The position numbers were made by a program, and so were the translations under genes. Of a DNA stretch of 6,213 nucleotides, positions 1-6,213 are shown in pieces. Position 1 is the stretch's first letter. Every line of letters starts with the position of its first letter. This DNA is from Bacteroidota bacterium. GTDB lineage: Bacteria > Bacteroidota > Bacteroidia > Chitinophagales > Chitinophagaceae. The notes under the pieces are model-generated. The model saw nothing but the letters and a program-made list of their open reading frames with translations, ran no database searches and was not told the origin of the DNA. The stretch covers positions 1-6,213 of the forward strand of contig JAEYVW010000279.1 of assembly GCA_023429365.1 (NCBI GenBank), given 5' to 3'.

Positions 1-3000
1 TGAAGGGTAAACAAGGTCGTTTCCGTCAGAACCTGTTGGGTAAACGTGTTGACTACTCTGGTCGTTCAGTTATCGTAGTAGGTCCTGAAATGAAACTACA
101 TGAGTGCGGTTTGCCAAAAGATATGGCTGCCGAGCTTTTCAAGCCATTTATTATTCGTAAGCTGATCGAAAGAGGTATCGTGAAAACGGTAAAATCCGCG
201 AGAAAGCTGGTTGATAAAAAAGAGGCGATTGTTTGGGATATCCTTGAAAATATCCTGAAAGGACACCCTGTGTTACTCAACCGTGCCCCAACGCTGCACC
301 GCCTTTCTATCCAGGCATTTCAGCCTAAACTGATCGAAGGTAAAGCAATACAGCTGCACCCGCTGGTAACAACCGCGTTCAACGCCGACTTTGATGGTGA
401 CCAAATGGCCGTTCACGTTCCGTTGAGCAACGCGGCAATCCTGGAAGCACAGCTGCTGATGCTGGCCTCACATAATATCCTGAACCCGCAGAATGGTACG
501 CCGATCACGCTGCCATCGCAAGACATGGTACTGGGTCTGTACTATCTTTCTAAAGGAATAAAGTCCACCGCTACTGAAAAAGTAAAAGGTGAAGGCAAGG
601 CATTTTATTCTACAGAAGAAGTGATCATTGCCTATAATGAAGGTGCGATCAACCTACATGCCTGGATCAAAGTGAAAGCCAATATCCGCAACGCAGATGG
701 TTTGCTGGAACACAAACTGATCGAGACTACCGTAGGACGCGTGATCTTTAACCAGTACGTTCCTGCTGAAGCCGGTTTTGTAAATGCCCTGCTGACCAAG
801 AAAAATCTCCGTGACATCATCGGTGAGATCATCGAGATCACCAATGTGCCAAAAACAGCTAAGTTCCTCGACGATATCAAGCAGCTCGGTTTCCGTACTG
901 CCTTCCAGGGTGGACTGTCATTCAGTATTAATGACCTGATCATACCTGATATCAAGGAAGAATTGCTGGAGAATGCGAAGAATGAAGTTGACGAGGTATG
1001 GGACAACTACAACATGGGTCTTATTACAAACAACGAGCGATATAACCAGACTGTAGATATCTGGAGCCGTGTGGATACGCGGATCACCGAAACCTTGATA
1101 CGTGAACTGAGCAGCGACAAGCAGGGATTCAATTCCGTGTATATGATGCTGGATTCAGGCGCCCGGGGTTCCAAGCAGCAGATCAAGCAGCTCGCCGGTA
1201 TCAGGGGATTGATGGCAAAACCAAGGAAATCTGGTTCTACCGGTTCCGAGATCATAGAAAACCCGATCCTGTCCAACTTCAAGAGCGGTCTGAACGTATT
1301 GGATTATTTTATCTCTACGCACGGTGCGCGGAAAGGTCTGGCGGATACGGCCCTTAAAACAGCCGATGCCGGTTACCTAACCCGTCGTCTGGTAGACGTA
1401 GCCCAGGACGTTGTAATCACAGAAGAAGATTGCGGAACATTACGTGGTATTGCCACTTCCGCATTAAAGGATAATGAAGACATCATCGAACCATTGTCTG
1501 ACCGTATTGCCGGCCGTATATCGCTTCACGATGTATTTGACCTGCAAAACGACAACCTGATCATCGCTGCAGGTGAGGAGATCACTCCGGCAATTGCAAG
1601 GAAGATCGAGGAAGCAGGCATTGAAACGATTGAGATCCGTTCAGTACTCACCTGCGAAAGCAAACGTGGATGCTGCGTGAAATGTTACGGTAAGAACCTG
1701 GCTTCCGGTATACTGGCACAGAAAGGAGATGCGGTTGGTATCATCGCTGCACAGTCGATCGGTGAGCCTGGTACACAGCTTACCCTGCGTACTTTCCACG
1801 TGGGTGGTGTGGCCGGATCTGCTGCGGTAGATTCAACGCTTATTGCCAAGTTTGATGGTACGATCCAGTTTGACGGCTTGCGTTCTGTAATGACCACGAA
1901 TAACGAAGGTGAGAAGGTTCAGATCGTTATCGGTCGTACCGGTGAGGTGCGTATCATAGATACCAAGAACGATCGCCTCATGATCACTAATAATATTCCT
2001 TACGGTGCTACACTTAATGTGAAAGATGGTCAGAAAGTGAGCAAGGGTGATGTGATCTGTACATGGGATCCGTTCAACAACGTAATCGTGGCTGAGGTCA
2101 ACGGTACACTGAAGTTTGAGAATGTGATCGAAGGTGTTACTTATCGTGAAGAATCTGATGAGCAAACTGGTCACCGTGAGAAAGTGGTTATTGAAACCCG
2201 TGACAAAACAAAGATCCCGTCGATTGTAGTAGATGGAAAAGAAAGCAAATCTTATAACCTGCCCACGGGTAGCCATATCATTCCTGATGAAGGCGATGAA
2301 GTAAAAGCCGGGCAGGTAATCGTGAAGATCCCGCGTGTACTCGGTAAGCTGAGAGATATCACCGGTGGTCTGCCACGTGTAACCGAATTGTTCGAAGCCC
2401 GGAACCCAAGCAATCCCGCTGTGGTTTCCGAGATCGATGGTGTGGTTTCGATGGGAGCCATCAAGCGTGGTAACCGTGAGATCATTATCGAAGCAAAAGA
2501 TGGCGTGCAGAAGAAATACCTGGTGCCGCTGACAAGGCAGATCCTGGCACAGGATGGCGACTTCGTGAAAGCGGGTTCTCCTTTGAGTGACGGTCAAACT
2601 TCACCGCAGGATATCCTTTCGATCCAGGGTCCGTTTGCCGTACAACAATACGTAGTAAACGAAATCCAGGAAGTTTATCGACTGCAGGGTGTAAAGATCA
2701 ACGACAAGCATATTGAAGTGATCGTTCGCCAGATGATGCGTAAAGTAAGCATCGTTGATCCGGGTGATACCAGGTTCCTTGAAGATGACTCTGTTGATAA
2801 GTTTGAGTTTGTTGAAGAGAACGATTACATCTTTGATAAAAAAGTTGTAACCGATGTGGGTGAATCTACCAAGCTGCGTGCCGGACAGATCGTAAGCCTG
2901 CGTGAAGTAAGGGAAGAGAATTCGGTATTGCGCCGCAACGATAAGAAACTCGTTGAATACCGCGATGCACAGCCTGCAACTTCTTCACCTACACTGCTTG

Positions 3001-3260
3001 GTATCACCAAAGCTTCGCTGGGTGTACAGAGCTGGATATCTGCGGCCTCGTTCCAGGAAACAACCAAGGTATTGTCATCAGCCGCTATACACGGTAAGAC
3101 CGATGATATGCTTGGCCTGAAAGAAAACGTGATCACCGGTCACCCGATACCGGCTGGATCTGGTCTCCGCGAGTTCGAGAACATGATCGTGGGTAGCAAG
3201 GAAGAATACGAACTCCTGCAAACCACCCGCGAGGCAATGGCCTTTGATGAGGAAGAATAA
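1..3260 (+). CDS. rpoC: DNA-directed RNA polymerase subunit beta' (RpoC), 5'-truncated by the window edge
   Basis: Beta' is the largest catalytic subunit of RNA polymerase and forms the active site and the downstream clamp in the cytoplasmic core enzyme. The frame is open from position 3 and gives 1085 residues to the TAA at 3258-3260; about 330-340 N-terminal residues (first zinc ribbon, lid, rudder, most clamp helices) lie upstream, judging from E. coli RpoC. Visible in order: switch-2 region [15 protein letters not shown] (residues 1-15); catalytic NADFDGDQM (127-135) with the three Mg-binding Asp at 129, 131 and 133; F-loop region with SGARGS (about 377-400); bridge helix [14 protein letters not shown] (from 441); second zinc site Cys 477, 551, 558 and 561; trigger loop [13 protein letters not shown] (587-599). 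About 182 residues then separate the trigger-loop halves before DITGGLPRV, close to the E. coli SI3 insertion in size. The C-terminus has the longer Bacteroidota-type linker before LLGITKAS and ends in an acidic tail. An apparent TTG start at 36 is an internal Leu codon. No disruption is seen. Confidence 0.99.
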   Translation, partial: KGKQGRFRQNLLGKRVDYSGRSVIVVGPEMKLHECGLPKDMAAELFKPFIIRKLIERGIVKTVKSARKLVDKKEAIVWDILENILKGHPVLLNRAPTLHRLSIQAFQPKLIEGKAIQLHPLVTTAFNADFDGDQMAVHVPLSNAAILEAQLLMLASHNILNPQNGTPITLPSQDMVLGLYYLSKGIKSTATEKVKGEGKAFYSTEEVIIAYNEGAINLHAWIKVKANIRNADGLLEHKLIETTVGRVIFNQYVPAEAGFVNALLTKKNLRDIIGEIIEITNVPKTAKFLDDIKQLGFRTAFQGGLSFSINDLIIPDIKEELLENAKNEVDEVWDNYNMGLITNNERYNQTVDIWSRVDTRITETLIRELSSDKQGFNSVYMMLDSGARGSKQQIKQLAGIRGLMAKPRKSGSTGSEIIENPILSNFKSGLNVLDYFISTHGARKGLADTALKTADAGYLTRRLVDVAQDVVITEEDCGTLRGIATSALKDNEDIIEPLSDRIAGRISLHDVFDLQNDNLIIAAGEEITPAIARKIEEAGIETIEIRSVLTCESKRGCCVKCYGKNLASGILAQKGDAVGIIAAQSIGEPGTQLTLRTFHVGGVAGSAAVDSTLIAKFDGTIQFDGLRSVMTTNNEGEKVQIVIGRTGEVRIIDTKNDRLMITNNIPYGATLNVKDGQKVSKGDVICTWDPFNNVIVAEVNGTLKFENVIEGVTYREESDEQTGHREKVVIETRDKTKIPSIVVDGKESKSYNLPTGSHIIPDEGDEVKAGQVIVKIPRVLGKLRDITGGLPRVTELFEARNPSNPAVVSEIDGVVSMGAIKRGNREIIIEAKDGVQKKYLVPLTRQILAQDGDFVKAGSPLSDGQTSPQDILSIQGPFAVQQYVVNEIQEVYRLQGVKINDKHIEVIVRQMMRKVSIVDPGDTRFLEDDSVDKFEFVEENDYIFDKKVVTDVGESTKLRAGQIVSLREVREENSVLRRNDKKLVEYRDAQPATSSPTLLGITKASLGVQSWISAASFQETTKVLSSAAIHGKTDDMLGLKENVITGHPIPAGSGLREFENMIVGSKEEYELLQTTREAMAFDEEE

Positions 3261-3262
3261 AT

Positions 3263-3310
3263 AATTTGAAAATTTGAAAATGTGGAAATGTGGTAATGTG
3301 AAAATTTGCA
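3263..3310. repeat. Degenerate 8-bp tandem repeat (six units) after rpoC
   Basis: Six consecutive octamers fit the consensus AAT(T/G)TG(A/G)A without any gap: AATTTGAA, AATTTGAA, AATGTGGA, AATGTGGT, AATGTGAA, AATTTGCA. A partial AATG follows at 3311-3314. The array begins three bases after the rpoC stop and ends about 10 bases before the terminator stem. The + strand has no C from 3243 to 3308, so the RNA here should be poorly structured. From memory, similar AATTTGAAAATG-type low-complexity strings occur in intergenic regions of other Bacteroidota; I cannot verify that here. No function is assigned. Confidence 0.8.
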
Positions 3311-3320
3311 AATGATACTG

Positions 3321-3350
3321 AGGAGCGGGATTTTTTCCGCTCCTTTTTTT
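3321..3350 (+). terminator. Intrinsic terminator of the rpoC transcript
   Basis: A perfect stem GGAGCGG (3322-3328) pairs with CCGCTCC (3337-3343) around an 8-base loop and is followed by seven T (3344-3350). An additional A-T pair (3321/3344) is possible. It lies 61 bases after the rpoC stop and should end the rpoB-rpoC transcription unit. Confidence 0.92.
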
Positions 3351-3412
3351 ATCGCAATAGCCGTAAATCGAGCAAGTATACTTTTCAAAAACTCTTTTTA
3401 CTGCAAACACTT

Positions 3413-3433
3413 CACTACGCACGACTCACGACT
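3413..3433. repeat. Short 7-bp tandem repeat in the rpoC-OmpH intergenic region
   Basis: Two exact heptamers CACGACT (3420-3426 and 3427-3433) are preceded by a related unit CACTACG (3413-3419, 5 of 7 identical). It differs in unit length and sequence from the octamer array upstream and lies between the terminator and the promoter of the next gene. The array is short, so chance origin cannot be excluded. Confidence 0.5.
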
Positions 3434-3462
3434 GATGTCACATGAACTTTCGCTGTTAACTG

Positions 3463-3492
3463 TTTCATAAATGACCTGAATCATTATATTTG
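3463..3492 (+). promoter_or_regulatory. Probable Bacteroidota-type sigma-A promoter for the OmpH-like gene
   Basis: TATATTTG at 3485-3492 is a full match to the TAnnTTTG -7 element known from Bacteroidota housekeeping promoters. Eighteen bases upstream, TTTC (3463-3466) is a 3 of 4 match to the TTTG -33 element. The box ends 27 bases before the ATG at 3520, so transcription would start around 3498-3500 and leave a leader of about 20 bases. It sits downstream of the rpoC terminator, as expected for an independent unit. The exact start site is inferred. Confidence 0.65.
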
Positions 3493-3519
3493 CCCGCTAT
3501 TCATCATTAATTTGCACAC

Positions 3520-4125
3520 ATGAAAAATGGTTTGTTGGCTTGGAATGTAGTACTGACCCTTGTTGCAGGGTATTTATTGTATTTGCAATTCAGTAATAAA
3601 TCCACCAGAACTAAGGACACCCAGGTCACAACCAGTGACTCAATCGCCCCCCGGGAGCCATTTCGTATCGCTTATTTCGAAATGGATTCGGTAGAGAGCA
3701 ATTACTCCATGGTGAGAGATATCAAAGCTGAAATATCCAAAAAAGATGAAGAGTTTTCGGCCAGTCTTGCCAAGTTTGAAAATTCTTACAAGAACAAGAT
3801 CATGGAGTATCAACAAAAAGAAAAAAGCGGTACCATGGTTCAGGCCGATTATGAAAGAGCACAGAACGAGCTCCGCCAGATGGAAGAAAAATACCGCAAC
3901 CTGAAGCAGGAACTTGATCACCAGTACCAGGACTTTGTCATGCGAAAAAACCTCGGGGTAAAGAAAAAGATCGAAGATTTCCTAACTGAATTCAACCGGG
4001 ACAAGGGCTATTCATATATCGTAGCATACGAGCAGGGGTTGTTTTATTACAAGGATACCATCTATAATATCACAGCTGAAGTGATCCGGGGGCTGAATGA
4101 ACAATACAAACCCCAAAAGAAATAA
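3520..4125 (+). CDS. OmpH/Skp-family coiled-coil protein, membrane-anchored
   Basis: This is a 201-residue protein resembling the OmpH/Skp family, whose E. coli member is a periplasmic chaperone holding unfolded outer-membrane proteins. A hydrophobic segment (about residues 5-24) follows a short basic N-terminus and is most likely a signal anchor; no lipobox Cys and no clear signal-peptidase site (AxA) is seen. A Ser/Thr-rich linker (25-45) leads to the family's opening beta strand FRIAYFEMDSVESNY (48-62). A long charged helical region (about 66-158) looks like the Skp coiled-coil arm. The C-terminal part, YSYIVAYEQGLFYYKDTIYNITAEVIRGLNEQY (a strand pair then a helix, 164-196), is typical of Bacteroidota OmpH-like proteins. 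At 201 residues it is longer than E. coli Skp (about 160). The ATG has no Shine-Dalgarno sequence, but the promoter position and the N-terminal hydrophobic segment fix the start. It stands alone between two terminators, not beside bamA. Client-chaperone function is inferred from family only. Confidence 0.85.
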   Translation: MKNGLLAWNVVLTLVAGYLLYLQFSNKSTRTKDTQVTTSDSIAPREPFRIAYFEMDSVESNYSMVRDIKAEISKKDEEFSASLAKFENSYKNKIMEYQQKEKSGTMVQADYERAQNELRQMEEKYRNLKQELDHQYQDFVMRKNLGVKKKIEDFLTEFNRDKGYSYIVAYEQGLFYYKDTIYNITAEVIRGLNEQYKPQKK

Positions 4126-4143
4126 TTAGTTTTAATAGGACAG

Positions 4144-4175
4144 CCCTCCCAACCACCGGGAGGGTTTTTTCTTTT
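4144..4175 (+). terminator. Intrinsic terminator of the OmpH-like gene
   Basis: A perfect 7-bp GC-rich stem CCCTCCC (4144-4150) pairs with GGGAGGG (4158-4164) around a 7-base loop. A T-rich tail follows (six T at 4165-4170, one C, then four T). It lies 18 bases after the stop codon, so the permease downstream needs its own promoter or read-through. Confidence 0.93.
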
Positions 4176-4244
4176 AAACTAAAAAAGGCAACGGGATAAA
4201 TAAAATCACTTGAAATACTTATCTTGATTGCTAAAAATTGCTTG

Positions 4245-5759
4245 ATGACAACCACTACTGCTGAGCAGACCTCCCTTAAAAATACCTTAGGATTAAAGGA
4301 TGCTACGCTGATCGTTGCCGGTTCAATGATAGGCTCGGGGATCTTTATTGTAAGTGCCGATATGACCCGTCTTGTTGGTACCGGGAGCTGGCTGATATTA
4401 TTATGGGTGATCACCGGTATTATGACCGTATTTGCAGCGGTCAGCTATGGGGAATTATCGTCGATGTTCCCCAAAGCCGGCGGCCAGTATGTATTCCTGC
4501 GTGAAGCCTACAACCCGCTTACCGGGTTTTTATATGGCTGGAGTTTTTTCACGGTAATACAAACCGGTACAATCGCGGCAGTAGGTGTTGCCTTCAGTAA
4601 GTTTGCAGGTTATTTTGTTCCTGCCCTGAATATGACGCCGGAGAATGTGATTTTTAAACTCGGCGACTGGCTAACCTTATATCCTGCGCAACTAGTTTCT
4701 ATCGCGCTGATCATATTCCTCACTTGGGTCAATACAAGAGGTATTAAGGACGGGAAACTTATCCAGCGAGTGTTTACCCTTGCCAAATTGTTGTCCTTAT
4801 TCGGCCTTATTATTTTCGGTTTATTGCTTGCCGCCAAGGCATCGGTTTGGGAATCCAACTGGGCAACAGGCCTGGAACTGAAGTTTACACGCCCGGTGCT
4901 GGATGAAGGTGGTAGCCAGATCGGCTGGTCTTTGTTTGAAACGCCTGCCACACTGTTGGTGGCGATCGGGTTGATCTCTTCGGCTATGGTGGGTTCAATA
5001 TTCAGTAGTGTGGCCTGGGAAAACGTGACCTTTATTGCAGGCGAAATCCGCAATCCTAAACGCAATGTGGGGCTCAGCCTTTTTTTAGGAACGTTGATCG
5101 TAACCGTGGTATACGTACTTACAAATTTGATGTATGTTGCTGTGCTGCCACTTACTCCACCCATAACGGAAGGTGCCGCGCCTTACGCACTTGAATCCAT
5201 TGAGCCTACGATCGCATTCCCACGGCAGGATCGGGTTGCTACAGCAGCTTCCTACCATATTTTTGGTGATGCGGGTACCATCGTAATTGCCGTCATGATC
5301 ATGATCTCGACATTTGGCTGTAATAATGGCCTGATCCTGACCGGAGCCCGCGTGTATTACACGATGGCCAAGGATAAGTTATTCCTCGCGAAAGCGGGTA
5401 CTCTCAATAAGAATAATGTACCAGGCTGGGCGCTTTGGGCGCAATGTATATGGGCTTCTATTTTATGCCTGAGTGGCAAGTATGGACTACTGCTTGATTA
5501 CGTAGTGTTCATTACACTTGTATTCTATATCCTCACCATCTGGGGTATTTTCCGGCTGCGCAAGTCACGCCCTGACGCGGAAAGACCTTATAAAGCGTGG
5601 GGGTATCCTTATATCCCTGTTATTTACATGTTACTGGCAGGTACCATGGCATTTGGCCTGCTTTATGCGAAATGGACCACATCAGTGCTGGGTCTTGTCA
5701 TTGTATTACTCGGTATCCCGGTGTACTACATGGCAGGGAAAGGAAAGGCCAGTACCTGA
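4245..5759 (+). CDS. APC-superfamily amino acid permease, 12 transmembrane helices
   Basis: This 504-residue inner-membrane transporter belongs to the amino acid-polyamine-organocation superfamily and resembles the bacterial LAT/SLC7-like branch. The unwound substrate-binding part of helix 1 is visible as GSMIGSGIF (26-34). Helix 6 and the loop after it carry SSVAWENVTFIAGEIRNPKRN (254-274), with the family's W-N and NPKRN pattern. The C-terminal side has RPDAERPYKAWGYPYIP (442-458), a common APC signature before helix 11. Hydrophobic segments fall at about 20-40, 47-68, 90-118, 148-164, 176-197, 234-258, 277-303, 343-366, 395-411, 414-437, 455-474 and 480-497. A long loop (about 304-340) separates helices 7 and 8. 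The frame opens upstream to a TTG at 4224, but the ATG at 4245 gives the usual short polar N-terminus and is preferred. No Shine-Dalgarno sequence and no convincing promoter is seen in 4176-4244. The substrate cannot be read from the sequence; exchanger versus proton-coupled uptake is also open. Confidence 0.93.
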   Translation: MTTTTAEQTSLKNTLGLKDATLIVAGSMIGSGIFIVSADMTRLVGTGSWLILLWVITGIMTVFAAVSYGELSSMFPKAGGQYVFLREAYNPLTGFLYGWSFFTVIQTGTIAAVGVAFSKFAGYFVPALNMTPENVIFKLGDWLTLYPAQLVSIALIIFLTWVNTRGIKDGKLIQRVFTLAKLLSLFGLIIFGLLLAAKASVWESNWATGLELKFTRPVLDEGGSQIGWSLFETPATLLVAIGLISSAMVGSIFSSVAWENVTFIAGEIRNPKRNVGLSLFLGTLIVTVVYVLTNLMYVAVLPLTPPITEGAAPYALESIEPTIAFPRQDRVATAASYHIFGDAGTIVIAVMIMISTFGCNNGLILTGARVYYTMAKDKLFLAKAGTLNKNNVPGWALWAQCIWASILCLSGKYGLLLDYVVFITLVFYILTIWGIFRLRKSRPDAERPYKAWGYPYIPVIYMLLAGTMAFGLLYAKWTTSVLGLVIVLLGIPVYYMAGKGKAST

Positions 5760-5786
5760 GCCAATTTGTAACTTCGCTTTCTAATT

Positions 5787-6213
5787 ATGGCAACGATCAC
5801 GCTGGCCCTGCATGGTGGTGCGGGTACAATATTGAGACAGGACATGACGCCTGAGCTGGAGCAGTCTTATTTAAGCGGCCTGGAAGAAGCCCTGCAGGCA
5901 GGATATACCGTGTTGGAAAAAGGAGGCACAGCCATCGACGCGGTAAAGCAGGCGGTGGTGCAACTGGAGGATAATATCCTTTTTAATGCTGGTCGCGGCT
6001 CCGTATTTACAAAAAAGGGTATACAGGAAATGGATGCTGCTGTGATGGAAGGCGCCGGACTAAAAGCTGGTGCGGTGGCAGGCGTGCACAATGTGAAAAA
6101 TCCTGTTGAACTCGCACTGGCCGTTATGCAACATAGCGACCATGTATTCCTGAGTGGTAAAGGCGCCAATGAATTTGCGGCGAGTATGGGTATTAAGCTG
6201 GAACCTGATGATT
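5787..6213 (+). CDS. iaaA: Isoaspartyl peptidase / type 2 L-asparaginase, 3'-truncated by the window edge
   Basis: The family hydrolyses beta-aspartyl (isoaspartyl) dipeptides and L-asparagine, releasing aspartate. It is an Ntn hydrolase that cleaves itself into alpha and beta subunits. The window holds 142 residues that align throughout with the alpha subunit of E. coli IaaA (about 320 residues): ALHGGAGTI near the N-terminus (7-15), LFNAGRGSVFT (65-75), EMDAAVMEG (81-89), LKAGAVAGVHNVKNPV (92-107) and HVFLSGKGANEFA (119-131). The autocleavage and catalytic Thr, near residue 179 in E. coli IaaA, lies beyond the window, so activity cannot be judged. No signal peptide is seen, so a cytoplasmic location is likely. 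The ATG at 5787 starts exactly where homologues begin. The 27-bp gap after the permease stop, with no terminator in it, suggests co-transcription. No Shine-Dalgarno sequence precedes it; the upstream bases are T-rich. Confidence 0.95.
   Translation, partial: MATITLALHGGAGTILRQDMTPELEQSYLSGLEEALQAGYTVLEKGGTAIDAVKQAVVQLEDNILFNAGRGSVFTKKGIQEMDAAVMEGAGLKAGAVAGVHNVKNPVELALAVMQHSDHVFLSGKGANEFAASMGIKLEPDD

Noticed and set aside
1671..1676. Adjacent Cys-Cys in the second RpoC zinc site, possibly an extra ligand
   Set aside because: The second Cys (1674-1676) keeps the E. coli ligand spacing of 7 and 3 residues. The first is probably just a neighbouring Cys.
1785..1787. Leu in the RpoC trigger loop where E. 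coli has Met932
   Set aside because: The LTLRTFH form is, as far as I recall, normal in Bacteroidota, so it is a lineage character and not an unusual substitution.
1833..2597. A 254-codon open frame on the - strand, antisense to rpoC
   Set aside because: It lies wholly within the highly conserved rpoC coding sequence and its translation resembles no family I know. Long antisense frames are common opposite such genes.
3507..3514. TTAATTTG, a 7 of 8 match to the -7 box just before the ATG at 3520
   Set aside because: It would place the transcript start at about the ATG, its nearest TTTG is only 14 bases upstream, and a perfect box lies at 3485-3492.
4210..4240. TTG, 19 bases, then TAAAAATTG upstream of the permease as a promoter
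   Set aside because: The spacing fits, but the -7 part has an extra base and a mismatch, and it ends 4 bases before the ATG. Too weak to annotate.
4610..5164. A 184-codon open frame on the - strand, antisense to the permease
   Set aside because: The + strand frame encodes clear APC family motifs across the same interval; the antisense product has no recognisable feature.
5769..5776. TAACTTCG, a 7 of 8 match to the -7 box before the peptidase gene
   Set aside because: There is no TTTG or TTG at the right distance upstream, and the short gap to the permease favours co-transcription.
5518..5854. Two overlapping + strand frames (5518-5784 and 5597-5854) in other phases
   Set aside because: They overlap the permease end and the peptidase start, both supported by strong family motifs. 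They are out-of-frame shadows.

Overview
This window looks like ordinary chromosomal DNA from a member of the Bacteroidota, most likely the Chitinophagaceae or a related Sphingobacteriia-type lineage. Three things point there. The RpoC C-terminal region has the phylum's usual longer linker before the LLGITKAS motif. One intergenic region carries a TAnnTTTG-type -7 promoter box. None of the three visible gene starts has a Shine-Dalgarno sequence. The family-level placement is a guess; the phylum is well supported. All genes lie on the + strand.

Layout. Positions 1-3260 hold the 3' three quarters of rpoC (RNA polymerase beta' subunit), whose start lies upstream of the window. Positions 3261-3519 are intergenic: a 48-bp array of six degenerate 8-bp units, a strong intrinsic terminator (3321-3350), a short 7-bp repeat (3413-3433) and a probable promoter (about 3463-3492). 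Positions 3520-4125 encode a 201-residue OmpH/Skp-like coiled-coil protein with an N-terminal membrane anchor, closed by its own intrinsic terminator (4144-4175). Positions 4245-5759 encode a 504-residue, 12-helix amino acid permease of the APC superfamily. After a 27-bp gap, 5787 to the window end holds the first 142 residues of a type 2 (isoaspartyl) L-asparaginase of the Ntn-hydrolase family, cut before its catalytic threonine.

How the genes relate. The two terminators divide the window into three transcription units: the end of the rpoB-rpoC unit, a single-gene OmpH-like unit, and a probable permease plus isoaspartyl peptidase operon. The last pair suggests uptake or exchange of amino acids combined with release of Asp/Asn from isoaspartyl dipeptides or asparagine; this is inferred from adjacency only. 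I found no mobile element, CRISPR array, RNA gene or evident novel system. The least explained features are the short tandem repeats after rpoC.
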